Assembly: GCF_036346295.1 (NCBI RefSeq)
Contig: NZ_CP107819.1
Location: 4,960,001-5,024,000, forward strand
Direction of reading: 5' to 3'
DNA from: Streptomyces sp. NBC_00536
GTDB lineage: Bacteria > Actinomycetota > Actinomycetes > Streptomycetales > Streptomycetaceae
Length of the DNA: 64,000 bases
Part shown: piece after piece, positions 8,779 to 19,017 of the stretch
Position numbering within the stretch: position 1 is the stretch's first letter
Layout of the letters: every line of letters starts with the position of its first letter
Translations under genes and position numbers: made by a program
The notes under the pieces: generated by a model
Seen by the model: only the letters and a program-made list of their open reading frames with translations
Databases searched by the model: none
What the model was told of the DNA's origin: nothing

Positions 8779-9996
8779 CTACTCGCCCTTCGGGTGCAGC
8801 CGGTGCGGTCCGGCGGCCGGTTCCGAGCGGAGCTTCTCGTGCAGCTGCCTGCTCTCCTCGCTGAGCCGCGGCGGACCGTTGTGCGGCGCGGGCACCCCGG
8901 CGACGGCGGCGCCGGGAGCGTTCGGGGGCTCGTACCGCGTCGGGGCCGTCACGGCCGTGTAGGCGGTCGCCGCCGCGATCGCCGCCGTCAGCCCGACGAC
9001 CGCGCGGGTCCAGAAGCGGTTGCGGTGCTCACAGCTGCGGCGGACGTCCGCCGCCGGGCGCGGTACGAGCGACACGGCGGGTGTGAGCGAGCCGAGCCGC
9101 TCGCGCAGCAGCGCCGACTGCTTCCCGGGCGCTGTGTCGACCAGCTCGGGCAGCCGGTGGGCCAGCTCGGCATGGGCGTTGACCAGCCGGTTCCCGGCGG
9201 TCGGCGTGCTGGCCTCGGTCTCGGCGGCGGTGTCCGGGAGGTCGAGGCCGATGCCGTCGTAGAGCAGCACGGTGCGCCGGTGGGCGGGGGGCAGCGCGAG
9301 CATCGCGTCCATGAGGATGAGGTCGGCGGGCTCGGCCGGGGGCTTGTCGGGGTGCTTGTGCGCCCGGCTGAACCGGTGCCAGGGGGAGAGCGCGTACTCG
9401 TACGCCGCCGCGCGCACCCACCCGACCGGGTCCGGGTCGGTGGCGACCTCGGGCCAGAGCCGCCAGGCCTGGTGGAAGGCGCGCTCGACGGAGGTGCGGG
9501 CGAGGGCGCGGCGGCCGGTGAGCAGGTACGTCTGCCGTACGAGGGCGGGTGCGGCGTAGGCGTAGAGCGCGTCGAAGGCTTCGGCGGGGGCGAGGGGCGC
9601 GGGGGCCGGGCGGTCCTCGGGGGCGGCCTCGGTGACCGGGTCGGGCGGTGCGGCCTCGGCGGCGGGCGCGGTGGCGGCGGGCGCGGAATCGGGCACCGGG
9701 TCGACCGCGGCGCCGGTCGCGGGCGCGGGCTCGGGTGTGGAAGCGGGCTCGGGCTCGGGTGCGGGCTCGGGGGTGTCCGTACGGTCGTCCGCGCCGGTCA
9801 GCAGCTTGACGTAGGCCTCGCGCTTGCGGCCCCGGGGGGCTGTGCGGCCGGTTTCCCAGGAACGGACCGTGGAGGGGGTCACCCCGAGGGCGGTGGCGAT
9901 CTCGTCATGGGTCAGCTCGGCCGCCTCGCGCAGTCTGCGGCGCTCCTTCGGGGAGGGAAGGCCCAGCTCCGAGGTCGTCTCGATGCTTTGTGTCAT
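8779..9996 (-). CDS. XRE-type HTH / sigma-70-like / membrane-anchored protein
   Basis: 405 residues in three parts. Residues about 16-65 form an XRE-type HTH ([19 protein letters not shown], then [15 protein letters not shown]). A Glu/Pro/Ala-rich linker follows to about 140. Residues about 145-300 resemble an ECF-like sigma region: [32 protein letters not shown] and [12 protein letters not shown]. One membrane helix lies near residues 335-355, with an extracytoplasmic tail. The architecture suggests a membrane-tethered regulator rather than a free sigma factor. It is convergent with sucCD and divergent from the DUF6350 gene. Function unknown; the HTH call is firm and the sigma-like call moderate. 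Confidence 0.75.
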   Translation of the reverse strand: MTQSIETTSELGLPSPKERRRLREAAELTHDEIATALGVTPSTVRSWETGRTAPRGRKREAYVKLLTGADDRTDTPEPAPEPEPASTPEPAPATGAAVDPVPDSAPAATAPAAEAAPPDPVTEAAPEDRPAPAPLAPAEAFDALYAYAAPALVRQTYLLTGRRALARTSVERAFHQAWRLWPEVATDPDPVGWVRAAAYEYALSPWHRFSRAHKHPDKPPAEPADLILMDAMLALPPAHRRTVLLYDGIGLDLPDTAAETEASTPTAGNRLVNAHAELAHRLPELVDTAPGKQSALLRERLGSLTPAVSLVPRPAADVRRSCEHRNRFWTRAVVGLTAAIAAATAYTAVTAPTRYEPPNAPGAAVAGVPAPHNGPPRLSEESRQLHEKLRSEPAAGPHRLHPKGE

Positions 9997-10115
9997 GCCA
10001 CACTCCCCGCGACCCGGCAGTCCTGGGCGAAAAAGTACATAAACGTATATTGAGCGACACCACGGGCAATCGCCTGTTACCCGGCCATAGCGCGTGTCGT
10101 TGGCACCATGGCGGG

Positions 10116-12077
10116 GTGACCCAAGTGACCGAACGCGGGACGTCCTTGCCGACGGCGCCGCGGTCCGGCGGACGGCGCCGTTCTCCGGCGGCCGCCGCGT
10201 GTGTGCTGGGCGGAGCCGTGGCCGCCGGACTGGGGCTCGGCTGCGTCGCCGTCCTCGTCATCGTGCTGTGGATCAGCTCGCCCTACCCCGACAGCGGGCC
10301 CGCCGGGGCGCTGCACGTGGCGGCCGGGCTGTGGCTGCTCGCCCACGGAACCGACCTGATCAGGTACGACACGCTGTCGGGGGTGCCCGCACCGGTGGGG
10401 ATCACCCCCCTGCTGCTGCTCGGCCTGCCCATCCTCCTCATGCGGCGGGCGGCCCGGCTCGCGACCGACGACGGTGACGGAGCGGCCGGGGGCGAGGTGC
10501 TCTCCGCCGGGACCGTCTTCGCCGCGGTGCTCTGCGGCTATCTGGCCGTCGGGGCGGGCGCGACCGTGTACGCCGCCCGCGGGCCGGTGCCGGCCGATCC
10601 GCTCAGCGCGGCCTGGCACGTACCGCTGGTCGCGGTGGTCTCGGCCGCCGCCGGAGTCTGGGCCGCCCGGGGCCGCCCCGGCGTGCGCTGGCCGTCCTGG
10701 GTGCCGAGGGGCGTACGGAGGGGCTTCGCGCGCCCCCGGTACGCGCTGGCGCTGCGGGCCGGGAGCGCGGGGGCGCTCGTTCTCGTCGGCGGGGGCGCAC
10801 TGCTGCTCGCGGCCTCCCTCGCCTGGCACGGCGCGGAGGTGCAGACGTCGTTCCTGTCGCTGACCGGGGTGTGGTCGGGCCGGTTCGCGGTGCTGCTGGT
10901 GGCGCTGGCGCTGGTGCCGAACGCGGCGGTGTGGGGCGCGGCCTACGCGCTCGGCCCCGGCTTCGCCGTGGGCACCGGCGCGACCGCGACCCCGCTCGGC
11001 TTCGCGGGATCCCCGGCGATGCCCGGGTTCCCGCTGCTCGCGGGGCTCCCGCCCGAAGGGCCCGGCTCGCCGCTGACCTGGGCGGTCGGTGCGGTGCCGG
11101 TGGCGGCGGGGCTGCTGGTCGGATGGTTCGCGGTGCGGCGGGCGCGGGAGGTCTCCTACGGGGAGACCGCGCTGACCGCGGCGCTGGGCGGGGTGGTGTG
11201 CGGGCTGCTGCTCGGCGGGCTCGCGGCGATGGCCGGAGGGCCGATGGGCTCGCGGGAACTGGCCGACTTCGGGCCGGTGTGGTGGGCGACCGGAGCGGCG
11301 GCGGCCGGGTGGACGCTGGGGCTGGCGGTACCGGTGGCGTTGGGGGTGCACGGGTGGCGGGAGCGGCCCGTGCGGGTCGCTGCGCGGGCGGCGCGGAAGG
11401 ATGCGGGCGGCTGGCACGACAGCGGCGTACGGGAACTCCGCTGGGCGGCCCTCCGCAAGGCCGCCGGCACCCTCGTCCCGGACTTCCCGCCGCCCTGGGC
11501 GGGCGGGGCGGACCGGGCGCCGGGGGTGGTTCCGCCGGCCCCGGCGCCGGTGCCGGTGGCTCCGGCTCCCGTGGTGGTCCCGGCTCCCGGGCCGGGCCCG
11601 GTGGCGTCGGCCCCGGTGCCTGGGGCACTGGTGTCCGGGGCTGGTCCGGTGCCCGGGGTGGCTGCGGCTCCCGGGGCGGTCCTGGTGCCGTCGGCCCCGG
11701 TGCCTGGGGCTGGTCCGGTGCCCTGGGTGGCCCCGCTGCCTGGGGCCTCGGTGTCCGGGGTGGCCTCGGCTTCCGGGCCGGGTCCGGCGCCGTCTGCCCC
11801 GGTGCCCGGGGTGGTTCCGCTGCCCGTGGGCCCGGCTTCCGGGGGTGGTCCGGCCTCGGGGTCTGGGCCGGGCGCGTCCTCCGGGACGGATCCGGTTCCG
11901 GTGGCGCCGGTGCCCGGGTCGGGCCAGGGGGGTGGGTCGCTCGGCGACGACGGTGCTGTGTCGGGCCTGCGGGGGGCGGCGGTCGTGCCCGCCTCCGGTC
12001 CGGGGCCGGGGGCCCTGTCGCCTGGAGTGGCGGGGGCTCGGGTCATGACGAAGCGGGAGCCGGGGGGCGAGGGGTAG
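10116..12077 (+). CDS. DUF6350 family polytopic membrane protein (PerM-like)
   Basis: 653 residues from a GTG at 10116. An in-frame ORF reaches back to 9990, but that stretch overlaps the divergent regulator and its promoter. Residues about 25-430 hold roughly ten hydrophobic segments (for example [20 protein letters not shown] and [20 protein letters not shown]). This is the DUF6350 family found next to purN in Streptomyces and sometimes linked to cell division. The last ~190 residues are a cytoplasmic-looking Pro/Val/Ala/Gly repeat tail built on units such as [11 protein letters not shown]. The tail DNA is repetitive and probably variable between strains. Confidence 0.8.
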   Translation: MTQVTERGTSLPTAPRSGGRRRSPAAAACVLGGAVAAGLGLGCVAVLVIVLWISSPYPDSGPAGALHVAAGLWLLAHGTDLIRYDTLSGVPAPVGITPLLLLGLPILLMRRAARLATDDGDGAAGGEVLSAGTVFAAVLCGYLAVGAGATVYAARGPVPADPLSAAWHVPLVAVVSAAAGVWAARGRPGVRWPSWVPRGVRRGFARPRYALALRAGSAGALVLVGGGALLLAASLAWHGAEVQTSFLSLTGVWSGRFAVLLVALALVPNAAVWGAAYALGPGFAVGTGATATPLGFAGSPAMPGFPLLAGLPPEGPGSPLTWAVGAVPVAAGLLVGWFAVRRAREVSYGETALTAALGGVVCGLLLGGLAAMAGGPMGSRELADFGPVWWATGAAAAGWTLGLAVPVALGVHGWRERPVRVAARAARKDAGGWHDSGVRELRWAALRKAAGTLVPDFPPPWAGGADRAPGVVPPAPAPVPVAPAPVVVPAPGPGPVASAPVPGALVSGAGPVPGVAAAPGAVLVPSAPVPGAGPVPWVAPLPGASVSGVASASGPGPAPSAPVPGVVPLPVGPASGGGPASGSGPGASSGTDPVPVAPVPGSGQGGGSLGDDGAVSGLRGAAVVPASGPGPGALSPGVAGARVMTKREPGGEG

Positions 12078-12078
12078 C

Positions 12079-12110
12079 GGGGGTGGGGGTGGGGGTGGGG
12101 GTGGGGTGGG
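12079..12110 (+). repeat. GGGGGT tandem tract, G-quadruplex candidate
   Basis: Immediately after the DUF6350 stop the plus strand has six consecutive G runs of 3-5 separated by single T bases. This fits an intramolecular G-quadruplex in the mRNA 3' end and might replace a terminator, since no conventional hairpin with a T run follows. Confidence 0.6.
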
Positions 12111-12296
12111 CCCTGCGGGGCGAAGTTCCCCAGTCCCGCCCCTTCCCGAAACTGGGGGCTCCGCCCCCAGACCCCGGCCGTGCCGGACGTACGCGCACCA
12201 CCCGTGCGGGGCATGCGGCCCCAGCCGCCCCGGGCCCTACGCCAGGTCCGCCGGGGCTTCGCCCCGGGCCCTTGGCCCGGCCCCGCGCCGGGCGGC

Positions 12297-12588
12297 CGAC
12301 GGGGCTCCGCCCCTGTTCCCCGGCCCGCGCCCAGCGGGGCGGCGGGGCTTCGCCCCAGGCCCCAGGCCCCAGGCCCGGCCCATGCCGTCTGGGCCCCGGC
12401 CCGGGCCCGTGCCCGGCGGAACGGCGGGGCTTCACCCCAGGACCCCAGGACCCCAGCGCCCCGGGCCCTGCCCGCGCCCGGCGGGGCGACGGGGCTCCGC
12501 CCCTGTTCCCCGGCCCGCGCCCAGCGGGGCGGCGGGGCTTCGCCCCAGGCCCCAGGCCCCAGGCCCGGCCCATGCCGTCTGGGCCCCG
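12297..12588. repeat. Direct 102-bp repeat with 190-bp period in a non-coding GC-rich tract
   Basis: Bases 12297-12398 and 12487-12588 are identical; flanking bases to about 12450 and 12640 are diverged copies. Within and around them GGGGCTTCGCCCC-type palindromes recur (near 12252, 12345, 12535, 12617), as do CCCCAGG runs. The whole stretch 12078-12687 is gene-free. Frames crossing it read as Pro/Gly/Arg low complexity, typical of non-coding GC-rich DNA. Confidence 0.8.
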
Positions 12589-12687
12589 ACCCGGGCCCGC
12601 ACCCAGCGGGACGGTGGGGCTTCGCCCCAGCCCCCGGCCTCCAGCCCCCGGCCCCCACCGCCCCGCCCCGCGGCCAGTGTCCGGCTG

Positions 12688-13320
12688 CTACTCCGGGACC
12701 TTCAGCAGGTCGCCCAGGAAGTTGTCCGGGAGTTGGGTGTTGCACTGGAGTTCCGCGGTGCGGGTGAGGGCGTCGTCGCGGCAGATGTAGAAGTCCTTGT
12801 ACGCGATCTGCAGGGCGTACGAGCCCAGGGCCAGGATCACGGCCAGGGATGCCGTGACCAGGCCGCTGATCGCCGCCGCGCGCTGGGGGCGGGCCGCCGG
12901 GCCCAGGGAGGCCAGGCCGCTCTCGGGTGCGGGGGACGTGGCGGGCGCGGGGGGCGCGGACGGGGTCGGGCGCTTGAAGCGGAGGGCGCTCACGCCCCAG
13001 TACAGGGCCAGCGCACCCAGCAGCAGGCCCACCGACGGGATGCCGAAGACGCCGAGGAAGAAGCCCCACATGCCGGCGAGCAGCGCGTACCGGGCGCGCC
13101 GCTGCATGGGGTCGGAGGGGTCCCAGCGGGCCGGGCCACCCCCGGGGCCGCCGGGTCCGTCACCGCCGTCCCGGTCCCGGTTCCGGTGTTCCTGGTCGTC
13201 CGCACCGTGCCTCGGCTGCCAGGGCTGGTCGGGCCGGCCCTCCGGAGGTGCCGCGAAGGGGTTGTCCTGCTGGGGTCCGGACGGGGGGGTGGGAGAGGAG
13301 GGCTGACGGCGGTCCGGCAT
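12688..13320 (-). CDS. Small integral membrane protein, Pro-rich N-terminus
   Basis: 210 residues. The first 75 are hydrophilic and rich in Pro, Gln and Asp. Hydrophobic segments follow near residues 80-105 (GMWGFFLGVFGIPSVGLLLG and on) and 150-170 (AAAISGLVTASLAVILALGS). The C-terminal ~45 residues after the last helix hold two Cys (YICRDD and LQCNTQ) that could form a disulfide outside the membrane. I do not recognise a named function. It is convergent with DUF6350 and divergent from purN. Confidence 0.75.
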   Translation of the reverse strand: MPDRRQPSSPTPPSGPQQDNPFAAPPEGRPDQPWQPRHGADDQEHRNRDRDGGDGPGGPGGGPARWDPSDPMQRRARYALLAGMWGFFLGVFGIPSVGLLLGALALYWGVSALRFKRPTPSAPPAPATSPAPESGLASLGPAARPQRAAAISGLVTASLAVILALGSYALQIAYKDFYICRDDALTRTAELQCNTQLPDNFLGDLLKVPE

Positions 13321-13572
13321 CGGGTGCGTTTCTTCCCCTGTGTGGTGGTGTGTCCCGTGATGGGTGGCTGCTGGGCGCGGGTAAATGACCGTGAACGGCT
13401 TGTATGCCTGACGCTACCTGCCGGTCGTCCCCCCGTCCCTCGGGGGCCGTCCCGTGTGCCGGTATCGTTGCAGGCGGTCGGTGGCTTCGTATGGTCCCCC
13501 GTATATCGGGGTGCCCGAGTTTCGTACGACCGCACAAAGACGAAACCCGCATTCCGCAAGAAAGGGCCTCCC

Positions 13573-14172
13573 ATGGCCGCCTCCCGCCTGGTCGTGCTGG
13601 TTTCCGGCTCCGGCACCAATCTCCAGGCCCTGCTCGATGCCGTCGATCTCGGTGCCGAAGTCGTCGCCGTGGGGGCCGACCGCGAGAACATCGTGGGTCT
13701 GGAGCGGGCCGAGAAGGCCGGCATCCCCACCTTCGTGTGTCCCGTCAAGGGGTACGCCAGTCGCGCGGAGTGGGACGCGGCGCTCACCGAGGCCACCGCC
13801 GCGTACGAGCCGGACCTGGTGGTCTCCGCCGGGTTCATGAAGATCGTGGGCGAGCGGTTCATCGACCGCTTCGGCGGCCGGTTCATCAACACGCACCCCG
13901 CCCTGCTGCCCGCCTTCCCCGGCGCGCACGGCGTACGGGACGCCCTCGCGTACGGCGCGAAGGTCACCGGGTGCACGGTCCACTTCGTGGACACCGGCGT
14001 GGACACCGGTCCGATCATCGCTCAGGGTGTGGTCGGGATCCGGGACGAGGACGACGAAGCCGCTCTCCATGAGCGCATCAAGGAAGTCGAGCGCACGCTG
14101 CTCGTCGATGTCGTGGGGCGCCTGGCCCGGCACGGCTACCGCATTGAGGGACGAAAGGTAACAATCCAGTGA
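13573..14172 (+). CDS. purN: Phosphoribosylglycinamide formyltransferase
   Basis: 199 residues, normal for PurN, which transfers the formyl group of 10-formyl-THF to GAR in purine synthesis. Motifs seen: [13 protein letters not shown] (phosphate-binding), [14 protein letters not shown] (catalytic His in NTHPALLP) and [15 protein letters not shown] (catalytic Asp). Start at ATG 13573 after AAAGGGCC. A much longer in-frame ORF upstream is an artefact of GC-rich DNA. The stop overlaps the purH GTG start by 4 bases. Confidence 0.97.
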   Translation: MAASRLVVLVSGSGTNLQALLDAVDLGAEVVAVGADRENIVGLERAEKAGIPTFVCPVKGYASRAEWDAALTEATAAYEPDLVVSAGFMKIVGERFIDRFGGRFINTHPALLPAFPGAHGVRDALAYGAKVTGCTVHFVDTGVDTGPIIAQGVVGIRDEDDEAALHERIKEVERTLLVDVVGRLARHGYRIEGRKVTIQ

Positions 14173-15761
14173 CCGCCGTAGAGACCGCAGAGAGCAACGA
14201 CCCCGTGACGACCCAGCGGCCGATCCGGCGCGCGCTCGTCAGCGTCTACGACAAGACGGGACTGGAAGAGCTGGCCCGCGGCCTGCACGAGGCGGGCGTC
14301 ACCCTCGTCTCCACCGGCTCCACCGCCTCGAAGATCGCCGCCGCCGGGGTGCCCGTCACCAAGGTCGAGGAGCTGACCGGCTTCCCCGAGTGCCTGGACG
14401 GCCGGGTCAAGACCCTGCACCCCCGCGTGCACGCGGGCATCCTCGCGGACCTGCGCCTGGAGGACCACCGCCGCCAGCTCGCCGAGCTGGAGGTCGAGCC
14501 CTTCGACCTGGTGATCGTCAACCTCTACCCCTTCCGCGAGACCGTCGCCTCCGGCGCGAGCCCCGACGAGTGCGTCGAGCAGATCGACATCGGCGGCCCC
14601 TCGATGGTCCGCGCGGCCGCCAAGAACCACCCGTCGGTGGCCGTGGTGACCAGCCCCGAGCGCTACGCCGACGTCCTCACCGCGGCGCAGGGCGGCGGGT
14701 TCGACCTGACCGCGCGCAAGCGGCTGGCGGCCGAGGCCTTCCAGCACACCGCCGCCTACGACGTCGCCGTGGCCTCCTGGTTCACGAATGCGTACGCTCC
14801 CGAAGAGGGCGCCGTGCTCCCCGAGTTCCTGGCCGGCGCCTGGGACCGCAAGGCGAGCCTGCGCTACGGCGAGAACCCGCACCAGGCCGCCGCGCTGTAC
14901 ACGGACGGCCAGCCGGGCGGGCTCGCCAACGCCGAGCAGCTGCACGGCAAGGAGATGTCCTTCAACAACTACGTCGACACGGAGGCCGCCCGCCGGGCCG
15001 CCCACGACCACGACGAGCCCTGTGTCGCGATCATCAAGCACGCCAACCCGTGCGGCATCGCGGTCGGTGCGGACGTCGCCGAGGCGCACCGCAAGGCGCA
15101 CGCCTGCGACCCGCTGTCGGCCTTCGGCGGCGTCATCGCCGTCAACCGTCCGGTGACCGTCGCGCTCGCCGAGCAGGTCGCGGAGATCTTCACCGAGGTC
15201 ATCGCCGCCCCGGCGTACGAGGACGGCGCCCTGGAGGTCCTCGCCAAGAAGAAGAACATCCGCGTCCTGAAGGTGGACGGCGACCCGCACCAGCCGGGCG
15301 ACCTCAAGCCGATCAGCGGCGGTGCGCTGCTCCAGCACTCGGACCTCTTCCAGGCCGAGGGCGACGACCCGGCGAACTGGACGCTCGCCACCGGTGACGC
15401 CCTCTCGGCGACCGAACTCGCCGAGCTGGCCTTCGCCTGGAAGGCCTGCCGCGCCGTCAAGTCCAACGCGATCCTGCTGGCCAAGGACGGTGCCTCGGTC
15501 GGCGTCGGCATGGGCCAGGTCAACCGCGTCGACTCCGCGAAACTCGCCGTCGAGCGGGCGGGCGCCGAGCGCGCGCAGGGCGCGTACGCCGCTTCGGACG
15601 CCTTCTTCCCGTTCCCGGACGGGCTGGAGATCCTGACCGCCGCGGGCATCAAGGCCGTGGTGCAGCCGGGCGGTTCGGTCCGTGACGAGCAGGTCATCGA
15701 GGCGGCGCAGAAGGCGGGCGTCACGATGTACTTCACCGGGACGCGCCACTTCTTCCACTGA
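14169..15761 (+). CDS. purH: Bifunctional AICAR transformylase / IMP cyclohydrolase
   Basis: 530 residues, full length. The N-terminal MGS-like cyclohydrolase domain carries [18 protein letters not shown] and [13 protein letters not shown]. The C-terminal AICAR transformylase domain has [20 protein letters not shown] (catalytic Lys-His region), [11 protein letters not shown] and a C-terminal FTGTRHF. It does the last two steps of IMP synthesis using 10-formyl-THF. It is coupled to purN by a GTGA overlap and ends before a strong hairpin. Confidence 0.98.
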   Translation: MTAVETAESNDPVTTQRPIRRALVSVYDKTGLEELARGLHEAGVTLVSTGSTASKIAAAGVPVTKVEELTGFPECLDGRVKTLHPRVHAGILADLRLEDHRRQLAELEVEPFDLVIVNLYPFRETVASGASPDECVEQIDIGGPSMVRAAAKNHPSVAVVTSPERYADVLTAAQGGGFDLTARKRLAAEAFQHTAAYDVAVASWFTNAYAPEEGAVLPEFLAGAWDRKASLRYGENPHQAAALYTDGQPGGLANAEQLHGKEMSFNNYVDTEAARRAAHDHDEPCVAIIKHANPCGIAVGADVAEAHRKAHACDPLSAFGGVIAVNRPVTVALAEQVAEIFTEVIAAPAYEDGALEVLAKKKNIRVLKVDGDPHQPGDLKPISGGALLQHSDLFQAEGDDPANWTLATGDALSATELAELAFAWKACRAVKSNAILLAKDGASVGVGMGQVNRVDSAKLAVERAGAERAQGAYAASDAFFPFPDGLEILTAAGIKAVVQPGGSVRDEQVIEAAQKAGVTMYFTGTRHFFH

Positions 15762-15780
15762 TCCCGGACCGGTTCCTCAC

Positions 15781-15829
15781 ACGGCGAAGGCCGCGACCCG
15801 CATGCGCTGCGGGTCGCGGCCTTCGCCGT
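15781..15829. terminator. Bidirectional terminator between purH and the following convergent gene
   Basis: A perfect 22-bp inverted repeat (15781-15802 with 15808-15829) around a 5-base loop, placed between two stop codons of convergent genes. No long T run is present, as is common in Streptomyces. Confidence 0.85.
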
Positions 15830-15849
15830 CTGCTGTGTGCCTACGCGGC

Positions 15850-16476
15850 TCAGAAACGCGGGCGCTTGAACCAGGCGGCGCCGGAGCTGCCGACCACCGA
15901 GGCGAGGATGATGCCGCCGAGGGCCAGGCCGACGATCCCGCCGAAGGCGCCGGGCGCGGCACCGTTGGATCCGATGTTGGCGAAGTTGGCGAGGCTGCCC
16001 AGCAGGGAGATCGAGGCGTAGACGATCGTCGTGACCCGGATGCCGTTGCCACCCTTGGCGAACTTAACGCCCAGGAAGATGGACAGGGCGGCCATCGCGA
16101 GGAACAGGACACCGATGAAGACGAGCACGCCGCCCACCATGCCGCCCGCGGTGCTGGTCGAGCTGCTGCTGCTCGAAGAGCTGACGCTCGTCACCGCGGC
16201 GCCGCCGATGGCCATGCCGATGCCGCCGATGATCTGGAGGCCGCCGATGATGAAGAGCAGGACGCGCGAGGTCTTCAGAAGGCCCGGCATCTGCATGGGC
16301 GCACCCGGGTATCCGCCCGGGTAACCGGCGGGGGCACCCTGCTGCGGGTAGCCGTATCCGGGCTGGCCCTGCGGCGGGATGCCCTGCGGGGCCTGCTGCG
16401 GGTAGCCGTAACCGGGCTGGCCCTGCGGTGCCTGGGGCTGCTGTCCGTACGGGTTGTTCGGGTCGCCGAAACTCAT
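15850..16476 (-). CDS. Tetraspan membrane protein with Gly/Tyr/Pro/Gln-rich N-terminus
   Basis: 208 residues from the ATG at 16474-16476. The first 65 residues are repeats of the [10 protein letters not shown] type, a disordered cytoplasmic segment common in actinobacterial envelope proteins. Four hydrophobic segments follow ([73 protein letters not shown]) with a Ser/Thr stretch between the first two. The in-frame ORF extends upstream into folD antisense and is not real there. Function unknown. Confidence 0.8.
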   Translation of the reverse strand: MSFGDPNNPYGQQPQAPQGQPGYGYPQQAPQGIPPQGQPGYGYPQQGAPAGYPGGYPGAPMQMPGLLKTSRVLLFIIGGLQIIGGIGMAIGGAAVTSVSSSSSSSSTSTAGGMVGGVLVFIGVLFLAMAALSIFLGVKFAKGGNGIRVTTIVYASISLLGSLANFANIGSNGAAPGAFGGIVGLALGGIILASVVGSSGAAWFKRPRF

Positions 16477-16729
16477 CTTGAGGTGTTCCTCCGTGGAAGT
16501 GCGGGGACGCACGGCACGCACGGAGGAACTCTGCAACTTGCGGTACGCCCCCCGGCACTGCCCGCGGCACTCTTTGCCCTGCATCGTCGTCGGACTGGCC
16601 TGGACTTGTCCAGTTGGTTCCCGCGAGCCCCGTAACTTGTTGTGCAAGTGCAATGAACCGGGCGGCCAGGTGAGCGGCTTGACGGATCCTGAGTGGAACC
16701 GGGGGCGGTCCATCCGGGAGGATGGGGCC

Positions 16730-17599
16730 ATGACCGCCCAGATTCTCGATGGCAAGGCCACCGCGTCCGCGATCAAGTCCGAACTGACGGCCCGCGTGGC
16801 GGCCCTCACGGCCCGGGGCATCACCCCCGGCCTGGGCACCCTGCTGGTCGGCGACGACCCGGGGAGCCGCTGGTACGTCAACGGCAAGCACAAGGACTGC
16901 GCCGAGGTCGGCATCGCCTCGATCCAGCGCGAACTGCCCGCGACGGCCTCCCAGGAGGACATCGAAGCGGTCGTCCGTGAACTCAACGCGAACCCCGAGT
17001 GCACGGGGTACATCGTCCAACTGCCGCTCCCCAAGGGCATCGACACCAACCGCGTGCTCGAACTGATGGACCCGGCGAAGGACGCCGACGGCCTGCACCC
17101 GATGTCGCTCGGGCGGCTGGTGCTGAACGAGCCGGGTCCGCTGCCGTGCACTCCGTACGGGATCGTGGAGCTGCTCCGGCACCACGGGGTGGAGATCAAC
17201 GGCGCGCACGTGGTGGTGCTCGGCCGCGGGATCACCGTCGGCCGGTCCATCGGGCTGCTGCTGACCCGCAAGTCGGAGAACGCGACCGTGACGCTGTGCC
17301 ACACCGGTACGCGTGACCTGCCCGCCCTGCTGCGGCAGGCGGACATCGTGGTGGCGGCGGCGGGCGTCCCGCACCTGGTCAAGCCCGAGGACGTGAAGCC
17401 GGGGGCGGCGGTCCTCGACGTCGGCGTGAGCCGGGACGAGCACGGGAAGATCGTCGGGGACGTGCACCCGGGGGTCGCGGAGGTGGCCGCGTGGCTGTCC
17501 CCGAACCCGGGCGGCGTCGGTCCGATGACGCGGGCGCAGCTGCTGGTGAATGTGGTGGAGGCGGCGGAGCGGCTGGTTCCGGCGGCGGAGACCGCGTGA
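16730..17599 (+). CDS. folD: Bifunctional methylene-THF dehydrogenase / methenyl-THF cyclohydrolase
   Basis: 289 residues. Family signatures are present: [14 protein letters not shown] with the catalytic Lys, [16 protein letters not shown] replaced here by [30 protein letters not shown] (NADP-binding), and the C-terminal NPGGVGPMT. It interconverts 5,10-methylene-THF and 10-formyl-THF, the donor for PurN and PurH encoded nearby. Start at the ATG at 16730 behind GGGAGGATGGGG. The stop overlaps the next GTG (GTGA). The upstream gap 16477-16729 has a short ACTTG-N5-CAAGT repeat at 16634-16648 and no riboswitch that I can see. Confidence 0.97.
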   Translation: MTAQILDGKATASAIKSELTARVAALTARGITPGLGTLLVGDDPGSRWYVNGKHKDCAEVGIASIQRELPATASQEDIEAVVRELNANPECTGYIVQLPLPKGIDTNRVLELMDPAKDADGLHPMSLGRLVLNEPGPLPCTPYGIVELLRHHGVEINGAHVVVLGRGITVGRSIGLLLTRKSENATVTLCHTGTRDLPALLRQADIVVAAAGVPHLVKPEDVKPGAAVLDVGVSRDEHGKIVGDVHPGVAEVAAWLSPNPGGVGPMTRAQLLVNVVEAAERLVPAAETA

Positions 17600-18039
17600 G
17601 CACGCCGGAGCCGTCCGCCCACAAGGGGTCCGGCCAGGAGCCGGGCGGTACGCGGCCGTCGCGCCGCCCGCCCGCCGTCACGCTCGACACCGCCCGGCCC
17701 GAGGGCGGTGGCCGCGCGGCGCCCGGAGGCGCGCCCGCGCCCGCGCGTCAGTGGCCGATGCTCAGCGTGCTCGGGGCCACCGCCGCCGGGCTGCTCATCA
17801 CCGCGCTCGGGTACTCCCGGGTCGGCTGCCTGCTCATCGGGGTGGCGCTGGTCGCCGCCGCGGTGCTGCGGCGGGTGCTGCCGTCCGTGGGGATGCTCGC
17901 GGTCCGGTCCCGCTTCACGGACATGGTCACCTACGGCCTCCTCGGCGTCGCGATCATCCTGCTCACGCTGGTGACGGAGCCGAAGCCGTGGCTGGAGATC
18001 CCGTTCCTGACGGACGCGGTGCGGTTCACGGTCCGCTGA
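17596..18039 (+). CDS. DUF3017 family membrane protein
   Basis: 147 residues from a GTG that overlaps the folD stop. A hydrophilic Pro-rich N-terminus of about 50 residues precedes three hydrophobic segments ([53 protein letters not shown]). This matches DUF3017, which usually follows folD in actinomycetes. Role unknown. Its last 14 bases overlap the convergent LysR gene. Confidence 0.88.
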   Translation: MSTPEPSAHKGSGQEPGGTRPSRRPPAVTLDTARPEGGGRAAPGGAPAPARQWPMLSVLGATAAGLLITALGYSRVGCLLIGVALVAAAVLRRVLPSVGMLAVRSRFTDMVTYGLLGVAIILLTLVTEPKPWLEIPFLTDAVRFTVR

Positions 18040-18946
18040 GCGCCGGTCCGCCGGGCGCGGGTGCGCCGAGCGCCGCCAGGGTGGCCAGGGTCGCCGCGAT
18101 GGCGGGCTGGGCCTTGGCGCCCGTACGGACCAGCGCCTCGATGGTCCGGCCGCGCCCCGGCAGCGTGAGCACCGCGGTGCCGGGCGGCGGGCTGCCGCAC
18201 AGCAGCTTCGGCAGGATCGTCACCGCGTGCCCGGTGGCCACCAGCCACAGCGCCCCGCGCAGGTCCCCGCAGTCGTGCTCGATCCTGGGGGTGAACCCGG
18301 CGTTGCGGCAGGCGTGCAGCAGCATCTCGCGGCAGCTGCTGGGCGGCGGCGCGGCGATCCACGCCCGGTCGCGCAGGGCCGCGAGCCCGTCCCGCTCCAC
18401 GGCCGGACGCAGCGCCTCCGGGAACGCCAGGCAGAGCGGGTCGTCGAACAGGGGCACCGAGGTGGTGCCGATCGCGGGCGGCTCGCCGAGCAGGTGGTAG
18501 TGGTAGGTGACGGCCAGGTCCAGCTCGCGCCGGCGCAGCCGCGGCACCGCGTCCTCCGGTTCGGCCTGGACGATCCGGGGCCGCAGCAGCGGGTGACGGC
18601 GGGCCAGTTCCGCGACGAGCGGGGCCGCGACAGGCCCCAGCGCGCTCGGCGCGCAGCCGATGCTCAGCTCCCCGCTGAGGTCGTCGTCGAGCGCCCGTAC
18701 CGCCCCCTCGGCCCGCTCCAGCGCGGCCAGGACGTGCTCGCACTCGGCCGCGAGGGCCGCCCCGGCCGCCGTGAGCCGCAGTCCGCGCCCCTCGCGCCGC
18801 ATGAGGGAGGCGCCCGCCTCGGTCTCCAGGGCCCGCAGTTGCTGGGACACGGCGGAGGGGGTCACGCCGTGGAGATCGGCGACCGCGGTCACCTTTCCGT
18901 GTTGTGCCAGGTCACGAAGGATCACCATGCGCTTCACATCAAGCAT
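18026..18946 (-). CDS. LysR family transcriptional regulator
   Basis: 306 residues. The N-terminal winged HTH is clear (MVILRDLAQHGKVTAVADL, then TPSAVSQQLRALETE), followed by a type-2 periplasmic-binding-like effector domain (ELSIGCAPSALGPVAAPLVAEL onward). It starts at ATG 18946, 71 bases from the divergent SDR gene, so the SDR is the likely target together with autoregulation. It may also influence the racemase operon beyond, but nothing in the sequence shows that. Confidence 0.92.
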   Translation of the reverse strand: MLDVKRMVILRDLAQHGKVTAVADLHGVTPSAVSQQLRALETEAGASLMRREGRGLRLTAAGAALAAECEHVLAALERAEGAVRALDDDLSGELSIGCAPSALGPVAAPLVAELARRHPLLRPRIVQAEPEDAVPRLRRRELDLAVTYHYHLLGEPPAIGTTSVPLFDDPLCLAFPEALRPAVERDGLAALRDRAWIAAPPPSSCREMLLHACRNAGFTPRIEHDCGDLRGALWLVATGHAVTILPKLLCGSPPPGTAVLTLPGRGRTIEALVRTGAKAQPAIAATLATLAALGAPAPGGPALSGP

Positions 18947-18951
18947 GAGTT

Positions 18952-18964
18952 CATCTTAATGATG
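18952..18964. promoter_or_regulatory. Candidate LysR operator
   Basis: In the 71-base LysR/SDR gap, CATC-TTAAT-GATG is a short perfect dyad in AT-richer DNA, flanked more loosely by TTCA and TTGAA. Size and location suit a LysR recognition site. Confidence 0.4.
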
Positions 18965-19017
18965 GTTGAAGCCTGAGTAGCTGGACTTCACTGTCTTTCC
19001 CGCGCCATCCTCGGACC

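Noticed and set aside
10029..10060. AT-rich TACATAAACGTATA in the gap between the HTH/sigma-like gene and DUF6350
   Set aside because: Probably promoter DNA, but the dyad is imperfect and matches no operator I can name, so it is not listed as a feature.
12106..13572. Long in-frame extension of purN upstream of its ATG
   Set aside because: The stretch crosses a gene-free repeat tract and a minus-strand gene; translation is Pro/Arg/Gly low complexity. The PurN family starts at the ATG at 13573.
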